From JAAYCI01 sp964370045 (lineage in GTDB: Bacteria > Bacillota > Clostridia > Oscillospirales > Ruminococcaceae), in NCBI GenBank assembly GCA_964370045.1, contig CAYJGZ010000008.1, positions 1 through 64,000 of the forward strand: DNA of 64,000 nucleotides, given 5' to 3'. The notes below the pieces were generated by a model. It was not told the DNA's origin. It saw only the letters and a program-made list of their open reading frames with translations, and did not search any database. Shown in pieces: positions 33,104-43,222 of this stretch. Position 1 is the first letter of the stretch. Every line of letters begins with the position of its first letter. The position numbers and the translations under genes are program-made.

Positions 33104-33225
33104 GTGTTGTGCAGGATAGTCGAGAGTAAGATGCTTTGGGTATTGTCATATGTCATATGTGTGTTGTCGCATATAACATGTGAGATGTGTGACATCAGAT
33201 TGTTTGCGAGAAAGATGAGGATTTT

Positions 33226-35211
33226 ATGCCAAAAAAAGCGGCAGAGTACGGCAATGAAAGCATTACCAGCCTAAAGGGTGCAGACCGTGTGCGGAAACGT
33301 CCGGGCGTTATTTTTGGCTCGGATGGCCTTGAGGGGTGTGCGCACTCCATATTTGAAATTATCTCAAACTCCATAGATGAGGCACGTGGCGGAAAGGGCG
33401 ACCGCATTGTTGTCACGAAGTACCGTGACGGCAGCTTTGCGGTGGAGGACTTTGGCAGTGGCGTGCCGGTGGACTTTAATAATAAGGAAAACCGCTACAA
33501 CTGGGAGCTTGTTTTTTGTGAGCTGTATGCGGGTGGCAAGTACGACGAGCGTGCGGAGCAGTATGAGTATTCGCTTGGGCTAAACGGCCTTGGGCTTACG
33601 GCAACGCAGTACGCAAGCGAGTGGATGACGGCGGATGTGTGGCGTGACGGAAAGCACTATCACCTTGATTTTAAGAAGGGTGAAAACGTAGGCGGCCTGC
33701 AATTTGAGCCGACAACACGTAAAAAAACAGGTACATTTATACGCTGGAAGCCCGACCTTGATGTGTTTACGGATATTGCGGTGTCCTCGGAATATTTTGC
33801 GGATGTGCTGAAGCGGCAGGCTGTTGTAAATGCGGGCGTTCACTTTGAGTTTGTGGATGAGACGGCAGAGGGCGGCAAGCAGACCACAAAGTTTTTTTAC
33901 CAAAATGGCATTAGCGACTTTGTGGACGAGCTTGCGGGTGAGGATGCGTTCACGAAGGTGGTGTCCGTTTCATCCTCAGCAAGCGGCAGAGACAGGGAGG
34001 ACCGCCCCGAATATAAGGTGATGATGAACGCAGCGTTTTGCTTTTCAAACAAGCTGCAGTGCATAGAATACTACCACAACTCCAGCTTTCTCGAGCACGG
34101 CGGCAGCCCCGAGCGTGCGCTGAAAACGGCATTTGTAAATCAAATAGATGCGTATATACGTCAAAAAGGATTGTATAAAAAGGATGAAAGCCGCATTACG
34201 TTTACGGACATTCAGGACTGCTTAATTTATGTGTCCTCTTCGTTCTCGACTATTACGAGCTACGAAAACCAAACAAAAAAGTCTATAACAAACCGCTTTG
34301 TGGCGCAGGCTATCACCGAATTTCTAAAGCAGAACTTGGAAATTTACTTTATAGAAAATCCCGAAGAAGCGCAGAAAATCGCACAGCAGGTGCTGATAAA
34401 CAAGCAGAGCCGAGAACATGCGGAAAAAACACGGCAGAGCCTTAAAAAAACCATCTCCACGCAGATGGACATGGCAAACAGGGTGCAAAAGTTTGTGGAT
34501 TGTCGCTCCAAAGACCCTGCAAAAAGAGAGCTGTACATTGTGGAGGGCGACTCGGCGCTGGGCGCTGTGAAAACAAGCAGGGACGCCGAATACCAGGCGA
34601 TTATGCCGGTGCGAGGCAAAATACTCAACTGCCTAAAGGCGGACTACAACAGGATATTTAAGAGCGAAATCATCGTAGACTTGATAAAAGTGCTGGGGTG
34701 CGGCGTGGAGATGGGCGCAAAGGGGCGCAAGGACCTCGCCACGTTTGACATAAACTCCCTGCGCTGGGATAAGGTGATTATCTGCACCGATGCGGACGTG
34801 GACGGCTTTCAAATTCGCACGCTGATTTTAACCATGATATATCGCCTGATGCCCACCATTATCAGGGAGGGGTATGTGTATATTGCGGAGACTCCGCTGT
34901 ACGAGATAGGCGCAAAGGACAAGACATACTTTGCGTACAGCGAGGGTGAAAAGGCGGAAGTGATGGCGAAAATAGGCGATGGTGTGAAGATTAGCCTTCA
35001 GCGTAGCAAGGGACTTGGCGAAAACGACCCCGAGATGATGTGGCTGACCACGATGAACCCCGAGACCCGCCGCCTTGTTAAGGTGACGCCCGAGGACACA
35101 CAGCGCACGGCGGATGTGTTTGACCTACTGCTTGGTGATAACCTGGCAGGGCGCAAGGAACACATAGCAAACCACGGATACGAGTACTTGGATGCGCTGG
35201 ATGTCAGCTGA
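33226..35211 (+). CDS. Divergent type IIA topoisomerase subunit B (GyrB/ParE-like)
   Basis: A 661-residue ATPase subunit. The GHKL fold has SNSIDEA (usual DNSIDEA), EDFGSGVP (usual DNGRGIP) and LGLNGLGLTATQ in place of the canonical GGLHGVG-type loop; the Toprim domain has EGDSALG (Glu440, Asp442) and TDADVDG (Asp522, 524, 526). These changes mark a divergent branch, not the housekeeping GyrB, which should be elsewhere. With the next gene it forms a pair able to pass DNA through a double-strand break, probably a decatenase of the ParE/ParC kind. The ATG at 33226 follows GATGAGG. Confidence 0.85.
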   Translation: MPKKAAEYGNESITSLKGADRVRKRPGVIFGSDGLEGCAHSIFEIISNSIDEARGGKGDRIVVTKYRDGSFAVEDFGSGVPVDFNNKENRYNWELVFCELYAGGKYDERAEQYEYSLGLNGLGLTATQYASEWMTADVWRDGKHYHLDFKKGENVGGLQFEPTTRKKTGTFIRWKPDLDVFTDIAVSSEYFADVLKRQAVVNAGVHFEFVDETAEGGKQTTKFFYQNGISDFVDELAGEDAFTKVVSVSSSASGRDREDRPEYKVMMNAAFCFSNKLQCIEYYHNSSFLEHGGSPERALKTAFVNQIDAYIRQKGLYKKDESRITFTDIQDCLIYVSSSFSTITSYENQTKKSITNRFVAQAITEFLKQNLEIYFIENPEEAQKIAQQVLINKQSREHAEKTRQSLKKTISTQMDMANRVQKFVDCRSKDPAKRELYIVEGDSALGAVKTSRDAEYQAIMPVRGKILNCLKADYNRIFKSEIIVDLIKVLGCGVEMGAKGRKDLATFDINSLRWDKVIICTDADVDGFQIRTLILTMIYRLMPTIIREGYVYIAETPLYEIGAKDKTYFAYSEGEKAEVMAKIGDGVKISLQRSKGLGENDPEMMWLTTMNPETRRLVKVTPEDTQRTADVFDLLLGDNLAGRKEHIANHGYEYLDALDVS

Positions 35212-35389
35212 TTTTGTGTGCTGTGGGGAATGTGATATAGCACAAAAGTAAAATTATGCTATTGTTCCCCACTGTGATTTGTAAGGTGTTGTCACATGTG
35301 AGACATAATACATCGCACAGCGGACATAAGACATGATATAACACGACGAAACAGAATATATTTAATTTGAAAAGCGAAAGAGGAAAGCT

Positions 35390-37639
35390 TTGGCCAAGAA
35401 AAAACAGACGAAACCAACTAAATTAAACCGTCCACAGCTGGGTGACAGCGTGGAGATACCCGGCGCAGGCGTTGTGGTGGAGACGGGCATCACGCACACA
35501 CTTGAAGAAAACTACATGCCCTACGCCATGAGCGTGATAGTATCCCGTGCGCTGCCCGAGATAGACGGCTTTAAGCCTGCGCACCGCAAGCTTTTGTACA
35601 CGATGTACGACATGGGCCTGCAAAAGGGAAACCGCACAAAGAGTGCAAACATAGTGGGCGCTACCATGCACCTAAACCCCCACGGCGATGCGGCTATTTA
35701 CGACACCATGGTGAGAATGGCACGTAGCAACGAAAGTTTATTGGTGCCGTATGTGGACTCCAAGGGCAACTTCGGCAAGGCGTACAGCAGGGATATGGCG
35801 AGTGCGGCGGCAAGGTACACCGAGGCAAAGCTTGAGGCGGTGTGCGAGGAAATTTTTGGGGATATAGACAAAGATACGGTGGATTTTGTGCCCAACTACG
35901 ACGCCACCACCACCGAGCCGACACTGCTTCCCGTTACATTTCCGGCTATTCTTGCGAACAATACGCTGGGCATTGCGGTGGGCATGGCCTCCAACATATG
36001 CTCTTTCAATTTGGCAGAGCTGTGCCAAAGCACTGTAGAGCTTATGAAAAACGAGGAGCACGACCTTGTTTCCACCATGCCTGCGCCGGATTTTTCGGGC
36101 GGCGGGTGCATTTTATACAGCGAAAAAGACATAAGGCAGGTGTACGAAACAGGTAGGGGAAGTGTGCGGGTGCGCGCCAAGTGGCAGTACGAGCAGGAGG
36201 GCAACCGCATTGAGATAACCGAAATTCCGCCTACCACCGCAGTAGAGCCTATCATGGATAAGATTGCGGAGCTGGCGAAGGATGGGCGTGTGCGTGAAAT
36301 AAACGACATGCGTGACGAAACAGACCTTGGCGGCCTGCGCCTTACGCTGGACCTAAAGCGAGGGCAGGATGCGCAAAAGCTGATGGCAAAGCTGTTTCGC
36401 CTCACGCCGCTGGAGGATAACTTTTCCGCAAACTTCAACGTTTTAGTCGGCGGTATGCCCCGTGTGATGGGCGTGCGTGAAATTTTAACCGAGTGGGTGG
36501 CGTTCAGAACCGAGTGCGTGCGCCGCCGCACAAGCTTTGAGCTTGCGGGCAAAAAGAAACGCCTGCACCTTTTGAACGGCCTAAGGGCAATTATGCTGGA
36601 CATAGACGAGGCTATTCGCATCGTGCGCCAAACGGAGGAGGAGGCGGAGGTTATCCCGAACCTCATGATTGGCTTTGGGATAGACAAGGTGCAGGCGGAG
36701 TACGTGGCGGAAATTCGCCTGCGCAACCTTAACCGTGAGTATATCCTAAGGCGCACAAAGGAGATAGAGGAGCTTGAAAAGGATATAGAAGATTTGGCGG
36801 ACATACTGAAAAGTGCCGCGCGGGTGAAAAAAATAATTATTGCAGAGCTTTCGGCTGTTGCGAAAAAATACGGTAAAGAGCGCAAAACGGAAATCTTATA
36901 CGATGTGCAGGAGGAGCAGGCAGAGAGCGAGGCGGACACACTGCCCGACTATCCCGTCACCGTGTTTTTCACAAAAGAGGGCTACTTCAAAAAGATTACA
37001 CCTGCATCACTGCGCATGAGCGGAGAGCAAAAGCTGAAGGACGGGGATTCTGTCGAAGCGAAGGTAGAAAGCCACAACACCGCCCACGTGCTGCTTTTCA
37101 CAAATAAATGCCAGGTGTACAAGTGCCGAGTGGGTGAGTTTGAGGACGGCAAGGCGAGTGTGATAGGGGATTATCTGCCCGCACGCCTGGGCATGGATGA
37201 GGGGGAAGTGCCCCTGCACATGGTGCTCACGGACGACTACGGCGGCTTTATGCTGTTTATATTTGAAAATGGTAAGGCGGCCAAAGTGCCCCTGCAAAGC
37301 TACGCCACAAAGCAAAACCGCAAAAAGCTGATAAATGCGTACAGTGATAAAGCACCGATTGCATGGATGGGATATTTTGCGCAGGAGTGTGAAATTGCGG
37401 TGCAGAGCAGCGCAAATCGTATGATTATCATAAACACGGCGCTCATACCCCAAAAGGCGACAAAAAATACGGCAGGCGTGAACCTCATAACGCTGAAAAA
37501 AGCGCAAAAAATAGCGAAGGTGCAAAATGCGGAGCTGCTTATGCTGAAGGACTCGCATCGCTTTAGGGTGCGCACGCTCCCTGCGGTGGGCGCGCTGATG
37601 CGTGCGGAGGACTTGGTGGAGCAAATAGCGCTTATATAG
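35390..37639 (+). CDS. Divergent type IIA topoisomerase subunit A (GyrA/ParC-like)
   Basis: A 749-residue breakage-reunion subunit. Catalytic Tyr143 sits in SAAARYTEAKLE; IDKDTVDFVPNYD follows. The quinolone-binding turn reads NPHGDAAIYDTMVRMA, so the usual Ser at the GyrA Ser83 position is Ala. A coiled coil is seen at about 365-500, then a C-terminal domain of about 230 residues, shorter than the six-bladed GyrA propeller. It starts at TTG 35390 behind GAGGAAAG, 178 bases after its partner. With that gene it forms a ParE/ParC-like pair, rather than the main gyrase. Confidence 0.85.
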   Translation: MAKKKQTKPTKLNRPQLGDSVEIPGAGVVVETGITHTLEENYMPYAMSVIVSRALPEIDGFKPAHRKLLYTMYDMGLQKGNRTKSANIVGATMHLNPHGDAAIYDTMVRMARSNESLLVPYVDSKGNFGKAYSRDMASAAARYTEAKLEAVCEEIFGDIDKDTVDFVPNYDATTTEPTLLPVTFPAILANNTLGIAVGMASNICSFNLAELCQSTVELMKNEEHDLVSTMPAPDFSGGGCILYSEKDIRQVYETGRGSVRVRAKWQYEQEGNRIEITEIPPTTAVEPIMDKIAELAKDGRVREINDMRDETDLGGLRLTLDLKRGQDAQKLMAKLFRLTPLEDNFSANFNVLVGGMPRVMGVREILTEWVAFRTECVRRRTSFELAGKKKRLHLLNGLRAIMLDIDEAIRIVRQTEEEAEVIPNLMIGFGIDKVQAEYVAEIRLRNLNREYILRRTKEIEELEKDIEDLADILKSAARVKKIIIAELSAVAKKYGKERKTEILYDVQEEQAESEADTLPDYPVTVFFTKEGYFKKITPASLRMSGEQKLKDGDSVEAKVESHNTAHVLLFTNKCQVYKCRVGEFEDGKASVIGDYLPARLGMDEGEVPLHMVLTDDYGGFMLFIFENGKAAKVPLQSYATKQNRKKLINAYSDKAPIAWMGYFAQECEIAVQSSANRMIIINTALIPQKATKNTAGVNLITLKKAQKIAKVQNAELLMLKDSHRFRVRTLPAVGALMRAEDLVEQIALI

Positions 37640-38020
37640 TTTCAACTACTGTCGATACTATATAGCGACGTGCAAAATGAGCAGGACACGGCGGAGTAGT
37701 AGCCGCCTTGTTGGCTAATTCAATGACTTAAAAGGGTGCGTTTGGACTTTTGAAAAAAGTTCGGCGCACCTTTTGGTTGTGCAAAAACACAAAAATTGAA
37801 GCGTCGTTTTTGTCTTTGATGGCATTGTAGGGCAAGCCCTTGATTGAAAATTGATTTTTGTGCAAGTTGTGTGTTTTGACTTTAAGAGATGCATGAGTTT
37901 GTGGTATAATATACTATGTATGGAATATGTAGTTTCACAGGGTGGGTGGCGGTGAAGCTTCTCTAAAAAGCACCATAGCTCGGTGCGATAAAAAAGCACC
38001 CTACACAGAGGAATTTAAGC
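37640..38020 (+). other. Intergenic region with hairpin and uvrB promoter
   Basis: Contains an imperfect hairpin, AAAAGGGTGCG / CGCACCTTTT (37730-37775), that may end the topoisomerase transcript, and the uvrB promoter at about 37905. I see no gene. No clear LexA box was found by eye. Confidence 0.5.
37902..37910 (+). promoter_or_regulatory. Extended -10 promoter of uvrB
   Basis: TGGTATAAT: a consensus -10 (37905-37910) preceded by TG. The -35 is weak (TTAAGA, 17 bp away), which extended -10 promoters tolerate. Leader about 105 nt to the ATG at 38021. Confidence 0.55.
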
Positions 38021-40087
38021 ATGGATACATTTAAGTTAAGCTCCGCATACAGCCCCAAAGGCGACCAGCCACAGGCCATAGAAAAGCTGGTGCAGGGGCT
38101 GAACAGCGGACAAAAAAACCAAACACTGCTGGGCGTTACGGGCAGCGGCAAAACATTTACTATGGCGTGTGTTATAGAAAAAATGAACCGTCCTACGCTT
38201 GTTTTGGCGCATAACAAGACGCTTGCCGCACAGCTGTGCACCGAGTTTAGGGAGTTTTTTCCCGACAATGCGGTGGAGTACTTTGTGTCATACTACGACT
38301 ACTACCAGCCGGAGGCGTACATACCCTCCAGCGATACCTACATCGAAAAGGATTCGGACATAAACGACGAGATAGACCGCCTGCGACACTCGGCGACCTC
38401 GGCGCTTTCGGAGCGCAGGGACGTCATTATTGTGGCGAGCGTGTCCTGCATATACTCGCTGGGCGACCCCATCGACTACCGAGAGAGCGTCATAAGCCTG
38501 CGCCCCGGCATGAAGCTGGAGCGCAATGAGCTTTTGGCAAGGCTGGTGCAGCTGCAATACGAGCGCAACGACGTAAATTTTGTGCGCAATAAGTTTCGTG
38601 TGAAGGGCGACATCGTGGAAATTTACCCCGCATACCACGAGCATACGGCATTTCGGGTGGAGTTTTTCGGGGATGAGGTGGAGCGCCTTTCGGAGATTAC
38701 TCCGCTGACGGGACAGCGCACCCGAACGTTGAACCATGTGCCGATTTTTCCCGCCAGCCATTACATCATCGCCCCCGACAGGATGAGGGATGGGCTTGCC
38801 GCCATACGGCAAGAAATGGACGAACAGGTGCACAATTTCACAGAGCAAGGCAAGCTGATAGAGGCCCAGCGCATAGCCCAGCGCACAAACTACGACATGG
38901 AGATGCTTGCAGAGGTGAACATGTGCAAAGGCATTGAAAACTATTCACGGGTGCTTAGCGGCCGTGCGCCCGGCTCTATTCCCGCAACCCTGCTGGACTA
39001 TTTCCCCGACGACTGGCTATTGTTCGTGGATGAAAGCCACGTGATGCTACCCCAGCTGCGTGCCATGTACGGAGGCGACTACGCACGTAAGAAAAACCTT
39101 GTGGACTTTGGCTTTCGCCTGCCCTCGGCGTTTGACAACAGGCCGCTTCGCTACGAGGAATTCGTACAAAAGCTGAACCAAACTATATACGTAAGCGCCA
39201 CCCCGGGCGAGCACGAGCGCACAAACAGCGGCAGTGTGGTGGAGCAGATAATACGCCCTACCGGCCTTGTGGACCCGCAGATTATCGTAAAGCCGGTGGA
39301 GGGGCAGATAGAGGACTTGCAGGGTGAAATTAACCTGCGAGTGGAAAAGGGCGAGCGTGTGCTGATAACCACGCTGACCAAAAAAATGTCGGAGGACCTG
39401 ACCGACTACTTGGACGAACAGGGAATAAAGGTCCGCTACATGCACCACGAGATAGACACGTTTGAGCGCATGGAGCTGATACGAGACCTGCGCAGTGGGG
39501 ACGTGGATGTGCTGGTGGGCATAAACCTTTTGCGTGAGGGGCTGGACCTGCCCGAGGTGAGCCTTGTGGCGATACTGGACGCAGACAAGGAGGGCTTTTT
39601 GCGCAGTGAAACCAGCCTTGTGCAGACCATAGGCAGGGCGGCACGAAACGCAAACGGTGTTGTTATTATGTATGCGGATTCAGTGACACCCAGCATGGAA
39701 AGAGCCATTACCGAGACGGACAGACGCCGCCAAAAACAGCAAGCCTACAACGAAAAAATGGGCATAGTGCCAAAGACCATTGTAAAAGAGATAGCTGGGC
39801 TTATTGAAATATCTAAAGATGTGAGCGAGGATAAAGCCGCAGGGCGCAGGCTGAGCAAGGCGGAGCGTGAGCAGATTGTTGTACGCCTAACACGTGAAAT
39901 GAAGCAGGCGGCGAAAATGCTGGAGTTTGAGCATGCGGCATTCCTGCGAGACCGCATAGAAAAGCTTAAACGGGGCGAGCCGCTGAAAAATGATGTGCAT
40001 GACGAAAAGCGCAGACAACAGCGCAGGAGAGGCAAGGCGCAGGGTAAGGGCAATGAAAAGCCGAAAAGTGACCCAGATGCACTGTAA
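38021..40087 (+). CDS. uvrB: Excinuclease ABC subunit B
   Basis: A 688-residue damage-verification helicase of nucleotide excision repair, handed to damage by UvrA and then bound by UvrC. Walker A GVTGSGKT (38-45), the beta-hairpin region YYDYYQPEAYIP (about 94-105), helicase motifs including DESHV and QTIGRAARN, and a C-terminal UvrB/UvrC motif (about 625-655) are present. A basic tail ends the protein. AGAGGAA precedes the ATG. uvrA follows after 226 bases. Confidence 0.96.
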   Translation: MDTFKLSSAYSPKGDQPQAIEKLVQGLNSGQKNQTLLGVTGSGKTFTMACVIEKMNRPTLVLAHNKTLAAQLCTEFREFFPDNAVEYFVSYYDYYQPEAYIPSSDTYIEKDSDINDEIDRLRHSATSALSERRDVIIVASVSCIYSLGDPIDYRESVISLRPGMKLERNELLARLVQLQYERNDVNFVRNKFRVKGDIVEIYPAYHEHTAFRVEFFGDEVERLSEITPLTGQRTRTLNHVPIFPASHYIIAPDRMRDGLAAIRQEMDEQVHNFTEQGKLIEAQRIAQRTNYDMEMLAEVNMCKGIENYSRVLSGRAPGSIPATLLDYFPDDWLLFVDESHVMLPQLRAMYGGDYARKKNLVDFGFRLPSAFDNRPLRYEEFVQKLNQTIYVSATPGEHERTNSGSVVEQIIRPTGLVDPQIIVKPVEGQIEDLQGEINLRVEKGERVLITTLTKKMSEDLTDYLDEQGIKVRYMHHEIDTFERMELIRDLRSGDVDVLVGINLLREGLDLPEVSLVAILDADKEGFLRSETSLVQTIGRAARNANGVVIMYADSVTPSMERAITETDRRRQKQQAYNEKMGIVPKTIVKEIAGLIEISKDVSEDKAAGRRLSKAEREQIVVRLTREMKQAAKMLEFEHAAFLRDRIEKLKRGEPLKNDVHDEKRRQQRRRGKAQGKGNEKPKSDPDAL

Positions 40088-40178
40088 AGTAAAACGACTT
40101 TGCAGACAAAAACAACGTAAACAAGCAATATATTTGCGAAAATTCATGATGTGCAAAAATTAAGCAAGTAAAACATGG

Positions 40179-40286
40179 GGTGTGGGAAAATGCAGTGATT
40201 TGTTTTTTGCTTTATCCCTCCGCCTGCGGAGGGATAAAGCGCCTTTTTCTTGCGCTTAACGTAAACTAAATTACCTATATGTGACA
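40179..40286. repeat. Dispersed palindromic element, copy C
   Basis: Lies in reverse orientation: the left end GGTGTGGGAAAATGCAGTGA is the short-arm end; then TTTTTTGC, hairpin arms TTTATCCCTCCGCC / GGAGGGATAAA, the long arm (GCGCCTTTTTCTTGCG) and the ACATAG end near 40277. The core orientation agrees with copies B and E. It ends 28 bases before the uvrA start. Confidence 0.7.
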
Positions 40287-40313
40287 ACTCAAAAACACAG
40301 GAGAAACAAAACC

Positions 40314-43142
40314 TTGGCAAACGACAAAATTGTTATAAAGGGTGCACGTGAGCACAACCTAAAAAACATCGACCTTACCATCCCAAGGGATAAGCTTGTG
40401 GTGATGACGGGGCTTTCGGGCAGCGGAAAGTCCAGCCTTGCGTTTGATACCATATATGCGGACGGACAGCGCCGTTATGTGGAGAGCCTTTCCAGCTACG
40501 CGCGCATGTTCCTTGGGCAGATGGAAAAGCCGGATGTGGACGACATAACGGGGCTTTCGCCCGCAATATCCATAGACCAGCGCACCACCAGCAAAAACCC
40601 ACGTTCCACCGTGGGTACTGTGACCGAAATTTACGACTATCTGCGCCTTTTGTACGCGCGTATAGGCACGCCTCACTGTCCCATTTGCGGCAGGGAAATT
40701 CAGCAGCAGACGGTGGACCAGATGGTGGACGAGGTGCTGAAAATTCCCGACGGCACACGCTTTATGGTGCTTGCGCCTGTGGTTCGTCATCGTAAGGGCA
40801 CGCACCAAAAGGAGTTTGAGGCGGCAAGGCGTGCAGGCTACGCACGTGTGCGTGTGGATGGCGCAATGTACGAGCTGGACGAGGAGATTACGCTTGAAAA
40901 AAACAAGCGTCACTCGGTGGATATTGTGGTGGATAGGCTTGTGTCCTCGGCGGATATGCGCAGCCGCCTTGCGGATTCTATCGAGACGGCTACGGCGCTC
41001 ACGGGGGGGCTTGTGTGTGTTGCGGTGACGGACGGGGAGGACATGCAGTTCAGCCAGAGCTACGCCTGCCCCGAGCATGGCAGTGTCATCGAGGAGCTAA
41101 GCCCTCGTATGTTTAGCTTTAACAGCCCATTTGGTGCGTGCGAGCTGTGCACAGGGCTTGGCACGTTCATGAAGGTTGCGCCCGAGCTTGTGATACCCAA
41201 CCGCAACCTATCCCTGCGTGAAAAGGCGGTAAAGGCGAGCGGATGGTACTATGCGGAGGGCTCTATCAGCGAAATGTACTACAAAGGACTTGCAAAGCGA
41301 TATGGCTTTACACTTGATACGCCCATCAAAGAAATGAGCGATGAGGCGGTAAATGCGCTGCTCTACGGCACAAAGGGCGAGCGCCTGCGCATGAACCGTG
41401 AGAACGAGTTCGGCTCCAGCAGCTACACCTCCGACTTTGAGGGAATTATCCCAAACTTAGAGCGGCGCTTTCGTGAGACGAGCAGTGACTGGATGAAGGA
41501 GGAGCTGGCGCTGTCCATGCGTGGGGAAGAATGCCCCGACTGTCACGGACAGCGGCTGAAGCCCTCAGCGCTTGCGGTGCGTGTGGGCGGCAAAAATATC
41601 AGCGAGCTTACGGCGTTTTCGGTGAGCGAAGGGCTGAGCTTTGTGCAAAACCTGCAGCTGAGCGAGCGCCAGCACATGATAGGCGACGGCGTACTCAAGG
41701 AAATCTCGGAGCGGCTGGGCTTTTTGCACTCGGTGGGCCTTGGCTACTTGACGCTTGCACGTGGGGCGGCGAGCCTTTCGGGCGGCGAGAGCCAGCGCAT
41801 ACGCCTTGCCACGCAGATAGGCAGTGCGCTCACGGGTGTGCTTTATGTGCTGGATGAGCCATCCATAGGCCTGCACCAGCGGGACAACGACAAGCTCATA
41901 GCAACGCTGAAACGCCTGCGAGACCTCGGCAACACGCTCATAGTGGTGGAGCACGATGAGGATACGATTCGTGCGGCGGACTTTGTTGTGGACATAGGCC
42001 CGGGCGCAGGCGTGAACGGTGGCGAGCTTGTAGCGGCCGGCAGCTTGCAGGATATTATGGCGCAGCCCAAAAGCATCACGGGGCAGTATCTTTCGGGCAA
42101 AAAGAGCATTGAGGTGCCAAAAAAACGCAGGGAGGGCAACGGGCAGTACCTTGAAGTGATAGGCGCTACCCAAAACAACCTGCAAAATATAAGCGTGAAA
42201 TTTCCCCTCGGCAAGATGACCGCCGTCACGGGGATTTCGGGCAGTGGCAAGTCCAGCCTTGTGAACGAAATACTGTACAAGCGCCTTGTGGCCGACCTAA
42301 ACGGCGCACGTGTTCATGCGGGTGCGCACAAGGAGCTTTTGGGAGAGGAGTGGGTGGATAAGGTCATAGGCATCGACCAAAGCCCCATCGGCCGCACCCC
42401 ACGCTCCAACCCGGCCACATACACGGGCGTTTTCACCGACATTCGCACGCTGTTCAGCCAGACGCAGGAGGCAAAAATGCGTGGCTACGCCCCCGGACGC
42501 TTTTCGTTCAACGTAAAGGGCGGCAGGTGCGAGGCGTGCGAGGGTGACGGCATACTGAAAATAGAGATGCACTTTTTGCCCGATATATACGTACCGTGCG
42601 AGGTGTGCAAGGGCGCAAGGTACAACCGTGAGACGCTGGAAGTGCGCTACAAGGACAAAAACATACACGATGTTCTCGAGATGACGGCGGACGAGGCGGT
42701 GGTGTTTTTTGAAAACCAACCCAAGATACACCGCAAGATAAAGACGCTTGTGGACGTGGGGCTTGGCTATATACGCCTTGGGCAGAGCGCAACAACCCTC
42801 TCGGGAGGCGAAGCGCAGAGGGTGAAGCTTGCGCTGGAGCTGGCAAAAAGGGACACGGGGCAGACGGTGTACATACTGGACGAGCCGACAACAGGCCTGC
42901 ACGCAGAGGACGTGCGCAAGCTACTGAAAGTTTTGGCGAAGTTTGCGGATGCGGGCAACACAATCATCGTTATAGAGCATAATTTGGATGTGATAAAGCA
43001 GGCGGATTGGATTATAGACTTGGGTCCGGAGGGCGGCAGTGCGGGAGGCCTGATTGTGGCAGAGGGCAGCCCCGAGCAGGTGGCGCAAATCGAGGGCTCT
43101 TTTACGGGGCAGTACCTAAAGCCGCTACTGGAAAAAGGGTAG
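40314..43142 (+). CDS. uvrA: Excinuclease ABC subunit A
   Basis: A 942-residue ABC-type ATPase that finds bulky DNA lesions and loads UvrB. First Walker A GLSGSGKS (33-40), second GISGSGKSS (about 640); signature SLSGGESQR and TLSGGEAQR; zinc-finger cysteines in CPICG, CELC and the CEACEGDG/CEVCKGARY module. I choose TTG 40314, with GGAG 10-14 bases upstream; a GTG at 40281 would add eleven residues before that site. The length is then normal for the family. Confidence 0.95.
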   Translation: MANDKIVIKGAREHNLKNIDLTIPRDKLVVMTGLSGSGKSSLAFDTIYADGQRRYVESLSSYARMFLGQMEKPDVDDITGLSPAISIDQRTTSKNPRSTVGTVTEIYDYLRLLYARIGTPHCPICGREIQQQTVDQMVDEVLKIPDGTRFMVLAPVVRHRKGTHQKEFEAARRAGYARVRVDGAMYELDEEITLEKNKRHSVDIVVDRLVSSADMRSRLADSIETATALTGGLVCVAVTDGEDMQFSQSYACPEHGSVIEELSPRMFSFNSPFGACELCTGLGTFMKVAPELVIPNRNLSLREKAVKASGWYYAEGSISEMYYKGLAKRYGFTLDTPIKEMSDEAVNALLYGTKGERLRMNRENEFGSSSYTSDFEGIIPNLERRFRETSSDWMKEELALSMRGEECPDCHGQRLKPSALAVRVGGKNISELTAFSVSEGLSFVQNLQLSERQHMIGDGVLKEISERLGFLHSVGLGYLTLARGAASLSGGESQRIRLATQIGSALTGVLYVLDEPSIGLHQRDNDKLIATLKRLRDLGNTLIVVEHDEDTIRAADFVVDIGPGAGVNGGELVAAGSLQDIMAQPKSITGQYLSGKKSIEVPKKRREGNGQYLEVIGATQNNLQNISVKFPLGKMTAVTGISGSGKSSLVNEILYKRLVADLNGARVHAGAHKELLGEEWVDKVIGIDQSPIGRTPRSNPATYTGVFTDIRTLFSQTQEAKMRGYAPGRFSFNVKGGRCEACEGDGILKIEMHFLPDIYVPCEVCKGARYNRETLEVRYKDKNIHDVLEMTADEAVVFFENQPKIHRKIKTLVDVGLGYIRLGQSATTLSGGEAQRVKLALELAKRDTGQTVYILDEPTTGLHAEDVRKLLKVLAKFADAGNTIIVIEHNLDVIKQADWIIDLGPEGGSAGGLIVAEGSPEQVAQIEGSFTGQYLKPLLEKG

Positions 43143-43177
43143 GGGCACGGCCTGTCATTTGCTGAAAATAGAGGGTG

Positions 43178-43211
43178 TGCAAAAAAATCAAATCACTGCG
43201 TTTGCCCACGC
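43178..43211. repeat. Fragment of the palindromic element (copy D)
   Basis: Only the short-arm end is left: GTGCAAAAAAATCAAATCAC followed by TGCGTTTGCCCACGC. It sits 11 bases before the complete copy E, perhaps the remains of a tandem copy. Confidence 0.6.
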
Positions 43212-43222
43212 TTGACAAATAG

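Noticed and set aside
37640..38020. SOS (LexA) box before uvrB
   Set aside because: No convincing GAAC...GTTC-type dyad found by eye near the promoter.
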